Source: Variovorax paradoxus (GTDB lineage Bacteria; Pseudomonadota; Gammaproteobacteria; Burkholderiales; Burkholderiaceae_C). Taken from it: 64,000 nt of DNA. The DNA is taken from the NCBI RefSeq assembly GCF_009755665.1, contig NZ_CP046622.1, positions 682,001-746,000 on the forward strand, in the 5' to 3' direction. The notes below the pieces were generated by a model, which was given only the letters and a program-made list of their open reading frames with translations, did no database searches and was not told where the DNA came from. Of this stretch, positions 27,027-37,016 are shown piece after piece. How positions within the stretch are numbered: position 1 is the first letter of the stretch; each line of letters begins with the position of its first letter. Position numbers and translations under genes: made by a program.

Positions 27027-29171
27027 ATGAGCGTTGAAGTGCCTGCCGTCGATCAGGCCGAGCCGGCCGCCGAACGCGCGGTGCAGCACGCGTTCGTGCT
27101 CAAGGAGGGCGATACCTATTTTGTGATGGACGGCCACGGCGACGTGGGCGGCGGCGTGGACGGGCTCTTTCACGACGACACGCGCATGCTGTCGACATTC
27201 GTGCTGCGGCTCGACGGCGCGCGTCCGTCGCTCTTGTCCAGCGGGGTCAGCCAGGACAACGTTTTCTTCACCGCCAATCTCACCAACCGCCCGCTGCCGG
27301 TGCTCGGATCGACATCGATGCCGCAGGGCGTGATCCACCTGGAGCGCAAGCGCTTTCTGTGGGGCGCGCGGCTGTTCGAGCGCATCCGGCTCGTCAACTA
27401 CAGCGACCAGCCCGCGCAGGCGCCGCTCGCGCTGCAGTTCGGCGCCGACTTTCGCGACATGTTCGAAGTGCGCGGCCAGCAGCGCGCGCGGCGCGGCGAC
27501 ATCGGCGCGCCAGAGCTGGGCACGCACGGCGTGGTGCTGCGCTATCTGGGGCTGGACACGGTCACGCGCCTGGCCTGCATCGACTTCTCGGAAATTCCGC
27601 AGCGCCTCAATGCAGGCACTGCGGAGTTCACGGTGCCGCTTGCGGCGCACGGCGAGTGGACGCTCTACATCGAGGTGGGCACCGAGCCTGGCCAACCCAA
27701 CGCGGCGCGGTTTCGCGAGGCCGGCGTGCTCGCGCGGTGGCGCATGCGCGCACGCCAGCGCCGCGGTTCGCGACTGCAGGCTTCAGGCCGCCTGTTCCAG
27801 GCCTGGCTCGATCGTTCGCGCGCCGACCTTGCGCTGCTCACGACCGACCTGCCCACGGGACCGTATCCCTACGCGGGCATTCCATGGTTCTCGACGCCGT
27901 TCGGGCGCGACGCCATCGTCACCGCTTTCCAGACGCTGTGGATCGACCCTAGGCTGGCGCAGGGCGTGCTGGAATTTCTTGCGGCGCGGCAGGCGCACCA
28001 GACCTCGAGCTTTCGCGATGCCGAGCCCGGAAAAATCATGCACGAGACCCGCAAAGGCGAAATGGCCGCGGTCGACGAACTGCCCTTCGGCCAGTACTAC
28101 GGCGGGGTCGACACCACGCCGCTTTTCGTGGCCTTGGCAGGCGCCTACGCGCAGCGCACCGCCGACCGCGCCACCATCGCGCACATCTGGCCCGCGCTGT
28201 GCGCCGCTTGCGAATGGATGGAGCGCAACATGGCGCGCCACCAGGGCGGCCTGCTGGCCTACCAGCGCGGTGAGGCCAGCGGCCTTGCCAACCAGGGGTG
28301 GAAGGACAGCCACGACTCGATCTTCCACGCCGACGGCCGCACGCCCGAAGGCCCGATTGCGCTGGTGGAGGTGCAAGGCTATGTCTATGCGGCGTTTCTC
28401 GCGATGTCGTCGATGGCCGAATGGCAGGGCGACTCCGGCTCCGCCCGGTGGCGCCAGCGCGCGGAGGCCGTGCGCGAAGCGGTGGAAAGCCGCTTCTGGC
28501 TCGACGACCTGAAGTTCTACGCGCTTGCCATCGACGGTGCCAACCAACCCTGCCGCGTGCGGGCCTCGAATGCGGGACATCTGCTCTTCACGGGCCTGCC
28601 CGGCGAAGAGCGCGCCTTGTCTGTCGGCCACCAATTGCTGTCGTCGGCCTTCGCGTCGGGCTGGGGCATTCGCACCTTGCCGACGGAGGCGGTGCGCTTC
28701 AACCCGATGTCGTATCACAACGGCTCGGTGTGGCCGCACGACGTGGCGCTGTGTGCGGCCGGACTTGCGCACTACGGCGAACGCGACGGCGTGGTGCGCA
28801 TCCTGGACAACCTGTTCGAGACGGCCTCGCACTTCGGCATGCGCTTGCCCGAACTGTTCTGCGGCTTCGACCGCCAGCCCGGCCAGTCACCCGTTGCCTA
28901 CCCTGTGGCATGCCTGCCGCAGGCGTGGGCGGCGGGCTCGGTGTTCATGCTGCTGCAAGCCTGCCTGGGCCTGCAGGTGGACGGCATCCGGCGCGAGGTG
29001 AAGATCGTGAGGCCACAGTTGCCCGCGGACATCGACCAGCTGCACGTGCAGGGGCTGCAGGTGGGGAGTGCGCGGGTGGACCTGCACTTTCAGCGCCTGG
29101 AAGAACGCATCGTCGTGGTCGCGCAATCGGCGCCCGGCACGCCCAAGGTCGACGTCAACCTGCAGCTCTAG
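27027..29171 (+). CDS. Amylo-alpha-1,6-glucosidase / glycogen-debranching-type enzyme
   Basis: A 714-aa enzyme of the bacterial debranching type. An N-terminal beta domain (FVLKEGDTYFVMDGHGDVGG, GLFHDDTRMLSTFVLRLDG) is typical of the GDE N-terminal family. The C-terminal (alpha/alpha)6 domain has GIPWFSTPFGRDAIVTAFQT, NQGWKDSHDSIFHADG and NGSVWPHDVALCAAGL. These motifs belong to amylo-1,6-glucosidase-like proteins. It starts 3 bp after the glycosyltransferase, so the pair probably builds or trims an alpha-glucan or glucosyl product. Specific substrate is unproven. Confidence 0.9.
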   Translation: MSVEVPAVDQAEPAAERAVQHAFVLKEGDTYFVMDGHGDVGGGVDGLFHDDTRMLSTFVLRLDGARPSLLSSGVSQDNVFFTANLTNRPLPVLGSTSMPQGVIHLERKRFLWGARLFERIRLVNYSDQPAQAPLALQFGADFRDMFEVRGQQRARRGDIGAPELGTHGVVLRYLGLDTVTRLACIDFSEIPQRLNAGTAEFTVPLAAHGEWTLYIEVGTEPGQPNAARFREAGVLARWRMRARQRRGSRLQASGRLFQAWLDRSRADLALLTTDLPTGPYPYAGIPWFSTPFGRDAIVTAFQTLWIDPRLAQGVLEFLAARQAHQTSSFRDAEPGKIMHETRKGEMAAVDELPFGQYYGGVDTTPLFVALAGAYAQRTADRATIAHIWPALCAACEWMERNMARHQGGLLAYQRGEASGLANQGWKDSHDSIFHADGRTPEGPIALVEVQGYVYAAFLAMSSMAEWQGDSGSARWRQRAEAVREAVESRFWLDDLKFYALAIDGANQPCRVRASNAGHLLFTGLPGEERALSVGHQLLSSAFASGWGIRTLPTEAVRFNPMSYHNGSVWPHDVALCAAGLAHYGERDGVVRILDNLFETASHFGMRLPELFCGFDRQPGQSPVAYPVACLPQAWAAGSVFMLLQACLGLQVDGIRREVKIVRPQLPADIDQLHVQGLQVGSARVDLHFQRLEERIVVVAQSAPGTPKVDVNLQL

Positions 29172-29323
29172 CGGCGCGGCGCGAGGCGTGACATTTATGA
29201 GCACGCTGCGCCGCGCGGGTGACACTGTTGTCATGTGCAGAGAGTTTTGTGGGCAATGAGGCTTCTCTTCGCAGCAATCCGCGAGCAAGGCGAATAGAAA
29301 AGGGCTCATCCGCGATTTGGGCA

Positions 29324-29370
29324 TGCATGTTGCTGTAACCAGGTTTAACAAAACCTCAATACAACATGCA
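29324..29370 (+). promoter_or_regulatory. Leader hairpin pairing with the alginate lyase start codon
   Basis: TGCATGTTG (29324-29332) pairs with CAACATGCA (29362-29370), which contains the ATG at 29366. An inner stem AGGTTT/AAACCT (29341-29346 with 29351-29356) sits inside. In RNA this would hide the start codon; as DNA it could be an operator. Confidence 0.45.
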
Positions 29371-31639
29371 TCCATCGGACAGCGAAGACAACATCCCCTT
29401 CGACAAGCGCCCCGCCGACCTCATCAACAACTCCCTCGATCGCCGCGTGTTCTGCATGGGCGCGATGAGTCTCGTCGCCCTGGGAACCACCGCATGCGGT
29501 GGCGGAGGCGGCGGCAGCGGAGCGGGCGGGGGCCTCGGCCTGCTTGGCGGTGCAACGCAGGGCACTGCTGGTGCGGCATCCGGTCCCGCAACGGGTGCCG
29601 GCTCCGAAGACGCACCAGCGCCGGCGCCTTCGCCCGCGCAAGCGAAGCAGTTCGTTCATCCCGGCCTGTTGCACACCGAAGCCGACTTCGAGCGCATGCG
29701 CCTCAAGGTTGCGGCCAACGCTCAGCCCTGGCTCGCCGGATGGAATGCGCTCACATCCAACGGCCGCTCGCAGCTCGGTGCCACGCCGCGGCCGCTGGCC
29801 ACGGTGATACGGGGGGACGTCCCGGGCCAGAACTTCGCGCAGTTCTACATCGACGTTGCGCGCGCCTATCAGTTGGCGCTGCGTTGGAAGGTTTCGCAGG
29901 ACACGCGCTATGCCGACCTGGCGGTCGAGTTCCTCAACGAATGGTCGTCCACGCTGACGGCGATCGAGGGCAACGCCGACCGCTTTCTTGCGGCGGGCAT
30001 CTACGGCCAGCAGTTCGCGAACGCGGCCGAGATCATGCGCACCTATCCGGGCTGGGCGGCCAGCGACTTCGCGCGCTTCCAGAACATGATGCTGACGGTG
30101 TTCTATCCGCTCAACCACAGCTTCCTCGTCAACCACAACGGCTCGGAGATCACCAACTACTGGGCCAACTGGGACCAGTGCACGATTGGCGCCATCCTGG
30201 CCATCGGCGTGCTGTGCGACCGGCGCGACATCTACGACGAGGCCTTGAACTACTACAAGAACGGCGCGGGCAACGGCGCCGGGTTGCAGGCGGTCTATCA
30301 CGTGCATCCCGGCTATCTGGGCCAGTGGCAGGAGAGCGGCCGCGACCAGGGCCACTGCACCCTGGGCATCGGCCTGGCCGGCGCGTTCTGCGAAATGGCA
30401 TGGAACCAGGGCGACGACATCTACGGCTACGAGAACAACCGCTTTCTGGCCGGTGCCGAGTACGTCGCCAAGTCCAATCTTCGCGACGGCGCGGGCGACT
30501 TCTACACCGTGCCTTTTGTCACCAACGTGAACAGGCAGGGAACGCAGTCGGTGCTGGCGACGGGCGGGCAGGGGCACCGGCGAGGCATCTGGGAGAGCGT
30601 GTACAACCACTATGCAAACCGCCTCGGCATTGCCGCGCCCTACACCGCGCTGCAGGCCGAGCAGATGCGCCCGGAAACGGACGGCGGCAACGGTGACCAG
30701 CTCGGCTTCGGAACCCTGACCTTCACGCGCGATCCGCTCACGGCGCTCGTCCGGCCGAGCGGGCTCACCGCGCGAGTGCGCGCATCGCAAGTGGAGCTGT
30801 CGTGGTGGGGCAGCACCGGTGCGCTGAGCTACTCGGTCAGGCGCGCGGCCACCGCGGGCGGGCCGTACAGCACCACCGTGGCTTCAGGCATCACCGACAC
30901 GCTCACCTTCACGGACACCACAGGCGTTGCGGGAGAGGTGTACTACTACGCCGTGGTTGCCGTGAACGCGGGCGGAGAGAGCGAGCCTTCCGTCGAAGCG
31001 CGGGCCGCCCTCAAGCCCGAACTGCTGATGCATCTCACGTTCGACGAAGCGCAAGGGAACTCGGCCGCCGATGCGACGGGCCGTTTCGCCGCCAGCGAAC
31101 TTGCCGGTGGCGCGGCCTGGACCGCGGGCCGGAGCGCAGGGGCCGTCGCGCTGGGCGGCACGGGGGCCTACGTCGACCTGCCCACGGGCCTGGTGAAGGA
31201 TGCGGCGGACTTCACGATCGCATGCTGGGTGTACGTGGACAGCCTATCGACGTGGTCGCGTGTGTTCGACTTCGGCTCCGGCACGCGCCGCTGGATGATG
31301 CTCACGCCGCGCAGCAACACTGGCACCGTGCGCTACGCGATCTCGAGGGTTCACGGCTACAGCGAGCAGGTGATCGAAGGCGCGTCGCCGCTGCCGACCG
31401 GGCGCTGGGTGCAGGTGGCCGTGACGCTGGCCGGCACGCTCGGCACGCTGTATGTCGACGGCGCGGCGGTGGGCAGCAACGCGCAGATGACGCTGGCGCC
31501 CTTCGACCTGGGAGAGACGACGCAGAACTTTCTCGGGCGCTCGCAGTATCCGAACGATCCGGCGCTGCGCGCCCAGCTGGACGACTTCCGGGTCTACCAG
31601 GGCGCGCTGGGCGCCGCGGAAATCGCGGCGCTGCTCTAG
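29366..31639 (+). CDS. Tat-exported alginate-lyase-like lipoprotein with Fn3 and LamG-like domains
   Basis: A 757-aa protein. The N-terminus has a twin-arginine signal (LDRRVFCMGAMSLVALGTTAC) whose Cys can be lipidated, then a Gly/Ala/Pro-rich linker. The catalytic alpha-helical domain (about 95-430) is of the alginate-lyase type, with NHSFLVNHNGSEITNYWANW and HVHPGYLGQWQESGRDQGH holding likely catalytic Asn/His/Tyr. A fibronectin type III segment (about 455-550) and a concanavalin-like LamG domain (about 555-755) follow and probably bind polysaccharide. It lies 194 bp after the debranching enzyme and has a weak ribosome site. Its stop overlaps the next gene's stop. Confidence 0.85.
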   Translation: MHPSDSEDNIPFDKRPADLINNSLDRRVFCMGAMSLVALGTTACGGGGGGSGAGGGLGLLGGATQGTAGAASGPATGAGSEDAPAPAPSPAQAKQFVHPGLLHTEADFERMRLKVAANAQPWLAGWNALTSNGRSQLGATPRPLATVIRGDVPGQNFAQFYIDVARAYQLALRWKVSQDTRYADLAVEFLNEWSSTLTAIEGNADRFLAAGIYGQQFANAAEIMRTYPGWAASDFARFQNMMLTVFYPLNHSFLVNHNGSEITNYWANWDQCTIGAILAIGVLCDRRDIYDEALNYYKNGAGNGAGLQAVYHVHPGYLGQWQESGRDQGHCTLGIGLAGAFCEMAWNQGDDIYGYENNRFLAGAEYVAKSNLRDGAGDFYTVPFVTNVNRQGTQSVLATGGQGHRRGIWESVYNHYANRLGIAAPYTALQAEQMRPETDGGNGDQLGFGTLTFTRDPLTALVRPSGLTARVRASQVELSWWGSTGALSYSVRRAATAGGPYSTTVASGITDTLTFTDTTGVAGEVYYYAVVAVNAGGESEPSVEARAALKPELLMHLTFDEAQGNSAADATGRFAASELAGGAAWTAGRSAGAVALGGTGAYVDLPTGLVKDAADFTIACWVYVDSLSTWSRVFDFGSGTRRWMMLTPRSNTGTVRYAISRVHGYSEQVIEGASPLPTGRWVQVAVTLAGTLGTLYVDGAAVGSNAQMTLAPFDLGETTQNFLGRSQYPNDPALRAQLDDFRVYQGALGAAEIAALL

Positions 31640-32550
31640 CCCCGGGCTTCGAAGCCGGGCGCCTGGCTCATCTCCGAAGGCTTGTAGATCTTGTGCTGCG
31701 CCGTGGGACCGCCGGCGTCTGCCACCACCAGCAGGCGCCAGAGCGGCTCGCGCGCGGAGCATGCGCTTTCTTCAGGCGTGAGGTGGAAGTTCGGCGTTGC
31801 GGTGGAGGTGCCTTTCACGGCAACCCTGAGAAGCGTTGCGCCTTTCGCATTCGACACCTCGATGTCGTAGCCCAGCTTCTGGCCCGTCACATCCTCGGCC
31901 TTGTAGCCATAACCCTTGAAGTGGCCCATGACATAAGCCATGGCGGCGGCCTGAACCTCTTCTTGCGAGGCAGGGGCGACCTCGGGCTCTGCTTCCACGG
32001 CCGCCGGAACGCCGCCTCGCGCCTTGGCGGCCTGCATGTCGGCTTCATCGGGAACCCAGCCGCGCGGGCCGCGCACCAGCACCGCCAGCAGCTGCTCGGG
32101 CTCCCAGCTTGCAACGTGCCAATCGGAGTCGTCGCGCACGCGGGTGGACACCTTCGCGCTCTTGTTGCTTTCGAGTTCTGCAATCGCAACCCGGTTGGTC
32201 TGCACTACCGCACGGAAGCCCTGGCCCGCATCGAAGGTGCGCTTGAGCAATGCAAGGCGGTCTTTCGCGCGCTGCACCTGGTTGGGCGTTCGCGCGCCGC
32301 CGCCCGCGCGATGCTGCGTGTCGAGCGATTCGAGATAGAACCAGCGCCCATTCGCGCCCACGTGCACATACTCCGCCCAGATGGTGGCAATGACGTTGTC
32401 GCCCGTGGCCATCCAGGCGTACTCGAAGGGCTTGTCGCGCGCGTCGAACACGCCCATCTTGGCGACGATTTCAACCGGACTGAGCCGCGGTCCTGACAGG
32501 CGCATCTCATCGATGACGGCGAGTACGCGGGGGTCGACTTCCTTGTCCAT
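31636..32550 (-). CDS. DUF3883 domain protein (nuclease-like fold)
   Basis: A 304-aa protein. The C-terminal region (about 205-285) matches DUF3883, a PD-(D/E)XK-related fold: AMAYVMGHFKGYGYKAEDVT, GYDIEVSNAKGATLLRVAVKGTS, FHLTPEESACS. The usual LxIEVKGT reads LRVAVKGT, so Ala replaces the catalytic-type Glu while Lys stays. The N-terminal 200 residues (including VEIVAKMGVFD and GRWFYLESLD) are unassigned. DUF3883 is found in restriction and defence-type proteins. It overlaps by 4 bp tail to tail with the alginate lyase gene. Confidence 0.75.
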   Translation of the reverse strand: MDKEVDPRVLAVIDEMRLSGPRLSPVEIVAKMGVFDARDKPFEYAWMATGDNVIATIWAEYVHVGANGRWFYLESLDTQHRAGGGARTPNQVQRAKDRLALLKRTFDAGQGFRAVVQTNRVAIAELESNKSAKVSTRVRDDSDWHVASWEPEQLLAVLVRGPRGWVPDEADMQAAKARGGVPAAVEAEPEVAPASQEEVQAAAMAYVMGHFKGYGYKAEDVTGQKLGYDIEVSNAKGATLLRVAVKGTSTATPNFHLTPEESACSAREPLWRLLVVADAGGPTAQHKIYKPSEMSQAPGFEARG

Positions 32551-32678
32551 TCAGCGGGCTTCTGGCGAGTTTGGGGGGTGGGAGTATGCCGCATCATCAC
32601 CGCCCCGCAAGTCAGCCGGTGTTACCGCGTGCGGCTGCCGGCGGACAGGCGCTGGGCCAGCTTCTGCTTGCGGAACGC

Positions 32679-33785
<1,107 letters not shown>

Positions 33786-33926
33786 CTGCAAATCTCCTTT
33801 TGTCGTTGTGAAACCGGCAAGCCCGCAAATGCGCCAACGGAGGCACGGCTGCATGGGCAGTGGCCGGCGCTCATCTTACGGACGCGCCTGTTGCGGGTAT
33901 TTGCTTGTGACGTTAAGGTCTGCCGC

Positions 33927-35384
33927 ATGGACGCCCTCCTGCTCGCCCGAATCCAGTTCGGCTTCACGATTTCGTTCCACATCATCTTTCCGGCGCTCAC
34001 CATCGGCCTGGCGAGCTACCTGGCCGTGCTCGAAGGCCTGTGGCTGCGCACTGGCCGCAAGGTGTACCTGGACCTGTACCAGTTCTGGATCAAGGTGTTT
34101 GCCGTGGCCTTCGGCATGGGCGTGGTCTCCGGCCTGGTCATGGCCTACCAGTTCGGCACCAACTGGAGCAACTTCTCGCGCTTTGCCGGCGGCGTGACCG
34201 GGCCGCTGCTGGCCTACGAGGTGCTGACCGCGTTCTTCCTTGAAGCCGGGTTTCTCGGCGTGATGCTGTTCGGGCGCGAACGCGTGGGCCCCGCGCTGCA
34301 CTTCGTCTCGACGATCGCGGTGGCCGTCGGCACGCTGATCTCCGCCACCTGGATCCTCGCGTCCAACAGCTGGATGCAAACGCCGCAGGGCCACGAGATC
34401 ATCGACGGGCGCGTCGTGCCGGTCGACTGGTTCAGGGTGATCTTCAACCCGTCGTTCCCCTACCGGCTCGCGCACACCGTCACCGCCGCCTACCTGGCCA
34501 CCGCACTGATGGTCGGCGGGGCGGCCGCCTGGCACCTGCTGCGCGGCCGCGACAACACCCGCGTGCGCACCATGCTGTCGATGGCGCTGTGGATGCTCCT
34601 GGCCGCCGCGCCGCTGCAGGCGGTCATCGGCGACCAGCACGGGCTGAACACGCTCGAGCACCAGCCGGCCAAGCTCGCCGCCATCGAAGGCCACTGGGAG
34701 CGCACCCCCGAAGGCGAAGGCGTTCCGCTGAAGCTCTTCGGCTGGCCCGACATGCAGGCCGAAGTCACGCGCTACGCGGTGGAGATTCCGCGCGCCGGCA
34801 GCCTGCTGCTGGCCCACAGCTGGGACGGGCAGATCCCCGCGCTGAAGGACTTCGCACCCGAAGACCGGCCGAACTCGACCGTCGTGTTCTGGACCTTCCG
34901 CGCCATGGTCGGCCTGGGCGTGCTGATGATCGCGCTGGCCTTCTGGGGCCTGTGGCTGCGCCGGGGGCAGCGGCTCTATGCCAGGAAGAACTTCCTGCGC
35001 TTTGCGGTTGCGCTCTCTCCGGCCGGGCTGGTGGCCATCCTCGCGGGCTGGTACACCACCGAGATCGGCCGCCAGCCGTGGATCGTCTACGGCCTCATGC
35101 GCACCGCCGATGCCGTCTCGCCGCAGCATTCGACGGCGCAGGTCGGCTTCACGCTGGCGCTGTTCGTCGTTGTCTACCTGGTCGTGTTCGGCGCGGGCAC
35201 CGCCTACGGGCTGCGCCTGATCGCCAAGGGCCCGGCCGGAGACGAAGCCGAACGTCCTGCATGGGGCGGGCCGGGCGAGACGCGAACGCCGATGCGCCCG
35301 CTGTCCGCCGCGCCCGAGGACGACCAGGCGGAGACCGACATCAGGGCCGATGCGGCCAAGGAGGGCGAGCGCGATGGGCATTGA
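33927..35384 (+). CDS. cydA: Cytochrome bd-type quinol oxidase subunit I (cyanide-insensitive type)
   Basis: A 485-aa quinol oxidase subunit with nine predicted TM helices. The start MDALLLARIQFGFTISFH includes the heme-ligand His18. A second His ligand lies in RLAHTVTAAYLATAL. The quinol loop is short, as in the CIO subfamily, and GRQPWIVYGLMRTADAVSP is a CIO-typical motif. It oxidises ubiquinol and reduces oxygen without pumping protons. A longer upstream frame (to 32571) is a shadow of the lactonase. Its last 11 bp overlap cydB. Confidence 0.95.
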   Translation: MDALLLARIQFGFTISFHIIFPALTIGLASYLAVLEGLWLRTGRKVYLDLYQFWIKVFAVAFGMGVVSGLVMAYQFGTNWSNFSRFAGGVTGPLLAYEVLTAFFLEAGFLGVMLFGRERVGPALHFVSTIAVAVGTLISATWILASNSWMQTPQGHEIIDGRVVPVDWFRVIFNPSFPYRLAHTVTAAYLATALMVGGAAAWHLLRGRDNTRVRTMLSMALWMLLAAAPLQAVIGDQHGLNTLEHQPAKLAAIEGHWERTPEGEGVPLKLFGWPDMQAEVTRYAVEIPRAGSLLLAHSWDGQIPALKDFAPEDRPNSTVVFWTFRAMVGLGVLMIALAFWGLWLRRGQRLYARKNFLRFAVALSPAGLVAILAGWYTTEIGRQPWIVYGLMRTADAVSPQHSTAQVGFTLALFVVVYLVVFGAGTAYGLRLIAKGPAGDEAERPAWGGPGETRTPMRPLSAAPEDDQAETDIRADAAKEGERDGH

Positions 35385-36381
35385 TCTTCCCCTGATCTGG
35401 GCCGTGATCATCCTGTTCGGCATCATGATGTACGTGGTGATGGACGGCTTCGACCTGGGCATCGGCATCCTGTTTCCGTTCGTGCCCGCCAAGGAAGACC
35501 GCGACGTGCTGATGAACACCGTGGCGCCCGTGTGGGACGGCAACGAGACCTGGCTGGTGCTGGGCGGCGCCGGGCTGCTGGCGGCGTTTCCGTTGGCCTA
35601 CGCGGTGATCCTCAGCGCGTTCTACCTGCCGCTCATCCTGATGCTGGTGGGGCTGGTGTTCCGCGGCGTGGCCTTCGAGTTCCGCTTCAAGGCGCGTGCG
35701 GGCAAGCGCCGCTGGTGGGACCATGCCTTCATCGGCGGCTCGGTCACCGCGGCCTTCTTCCAGGGGGTGACGCTGGGGGCGTTCCTGAACGGCATGCCGG
35801 TGGAAGGCGGCAACTACGCCGGCGGGGCGTTCGACTGGGTCTCGCCGTTCTCGCTTTTTACCGGCGCGGCGCTGGTGGCGGCCTATGCGCTGCTGGGCGC
35901 CACGTGGCTGGTGATGAAGACCGAAGGCCGCCTGCAGATGCGCATGCGCAGCCTGGCACGGCCGCTGGCCTGGCTGATGCTGGCCGTGATCATCGCCATC
36001 AGCATCTGGACGCCGCTCGCGCACGAGGCGATTGCCAGGCGCTGGTTCAGCTTTCCGAATCTGCTGTGGTTTGCGCCGGTGCCCACGCTGGTGGCCCTGG
36101 TCACGTGGCGCCTGCTGCGCGAACTGGGCGGCGAGGGGCACGCATCGCCATTCGTGCTCACGCTGGTGCTGCTGTTCCTGGGCTACACCGGGCTGGGCAT
36201 CAGCCTGTGGCCCAACGTCATCCCGCCGGACATCAGCATCTGGCAGGCGGCGGGCCCGCCGCAGAGCCTGGGCTTTGCGCTGGTCGGCGCCTTGCTGATC
36301 ATTCCGGTCATCCTGATGTACACCGCATGGAGCTATTGGGTGTTCCGCGGCAAGGTGCGGCATGGCGATGGGTACCACTGA
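35374..36381 (+). CDS. cydB: Cytochrome bd-type quinol oxidase subunit II
   Basis: A 335-aa membrane protein with about eight TM helices. Signatures are MMYVVMDGFDLGIGILFPF, WDGNETWLVLGGAGLLAAFP, and YTGLGISLWPNVIPPDISIW. The ATG at 35374 lies inside the end of cydA, behind GGAGGG, indicating coupling. Its own last 20 bp overlap the DUF2474 gene. Confidence 0.95.
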   Translation: MGIDLPLIWAVIILFGIMMYVVMDGFDLGIGILFPFVPAKEDRDVLMNTVAPVWDGNETWLVLGGAGLLAAFPLAYAVILSAFYLPLILMLVGLVFRGVAFEFRFKARAGKRRWWDHAFIGGSVTAAFFQGVTLGAFLNGMPVEGGNYAGGAFDWVSPFSLFTGAALVAAYALLGATWLVMKTEGRLQMRMRSLARPLAWLMLAVIIAISIWTPLAHEAIARRWFSFPNLLWFAPVPTLVALVTWRLLRELGGEGHASPFVLTLVLLFLGYTGLGISLWPNVIPPDISIWQAAGPPQSLGFALVGALLIIPVILMYTAWSYWVFRGKVRHGDGYH

Positions 36382-36523
36382 CCCCGGCCCCGCCGGCCGC
36401 GGCAAATGGTTGCGCCGGTTCGGATGGCTGCTTGCCATCTGGCTGGCCAGCGTCGGCGCCCTCTTTGCGGTGGCGCTGGTCTTTCGCTGGCTGATGCGCG
36501 CGGTGGGCCTCACTGCGCCGTGA
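36362..36523 (+). CDS. DUF2474 small subunit of the bd oxidase
   Basis: A 53-aa single-TM protein (MAMGTTDPGPAGRGKWLRRF then LLAIWLASVGALFAVALVF). It has the size, position and sequence type of DUF2474, the CydX-like peptide of CIO operons. The ATG at 36362 overlaps cydB by 20 bp; an alternative ATG is at 36368. Probably it stabilises the oxidase. Confidence 0.85.
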   Translation: MAMGTTDPGPAGRGKWLRRFGWLLAIWLASVGALFAVALVFRWLMRAVGLTAP

Positions 36524-36536
36524 GGCCTGCCGCAGG

Positions 36537-36752
36537 CTAGTGGTGCTGCGCCTGGGCCGGTGCGGCTCGCCGGCGGATCTCGCTCTGCAGCGCGCGTTGC
36601 CCCGCCGCCAGCGCGGCTTCGTAGGTGTCCGCCGGATCGAAGGCGTCGCGAAGCACCTTGGGGTTCGCTCCGTCCGTATCGGTTTCAAGCAGGCGCCAGA
36701 CATAGGAACCGAGGGCCGGCTCCTCGATGATGAGTTCGATGGGTTGTGTCAT
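36537..36752 (-). CDS. Small hypothetical protein
   Basis: A 71-aa soluble protein beginning MTQPIELIIEEPALGSYVWR and ending in a His/Gln/Ala tail. No family was recognised. TGAGG lies just upstream of the ATG. It is convergent with the cyd operon and divergent from the carbonic anhydrase gene. A longer frame upstream to 36992 is unconvincing. Confidence 0.55.
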   Translation of the reverse strand: MTQPIELIIEEPALGSYVWRLLETDTDGANPKVLRDAFDPADTYEAALAAGQRALQSEIRRRAAPAQAQHH

Positions 36753-37016
36753 TGCCTCAACTTGCACAAATCGGGGGAAGATGTATGTAGGCCGAATTCG
36801 AATGCTGCGGGCCGCGCATTCGGTACCGGAGGGCAGCGTGGCGGTCAGCATCCGGTCAGGTCGGCGTCCAGACAATCGCGCCGGCTTCTGCGGCTGCCGC
36901 GGATAGCCGGCTTCCGCCAGGCGGCGATCACAGACGACAGTCCCCTGATCGTTTCGATGCGCACCCCGGCTCGCGCAGCGAGCTCCTCTCATAACTATTT
37001 CCTGGAATCCTTGCCC

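Noticed and set aside
36540..37016. N-terminal extension of the carbonic anhydrase frame
   Set aside because: A clear signal peptide starts at 37017; the upstream residues look non-coding and cover a leftward small gene.
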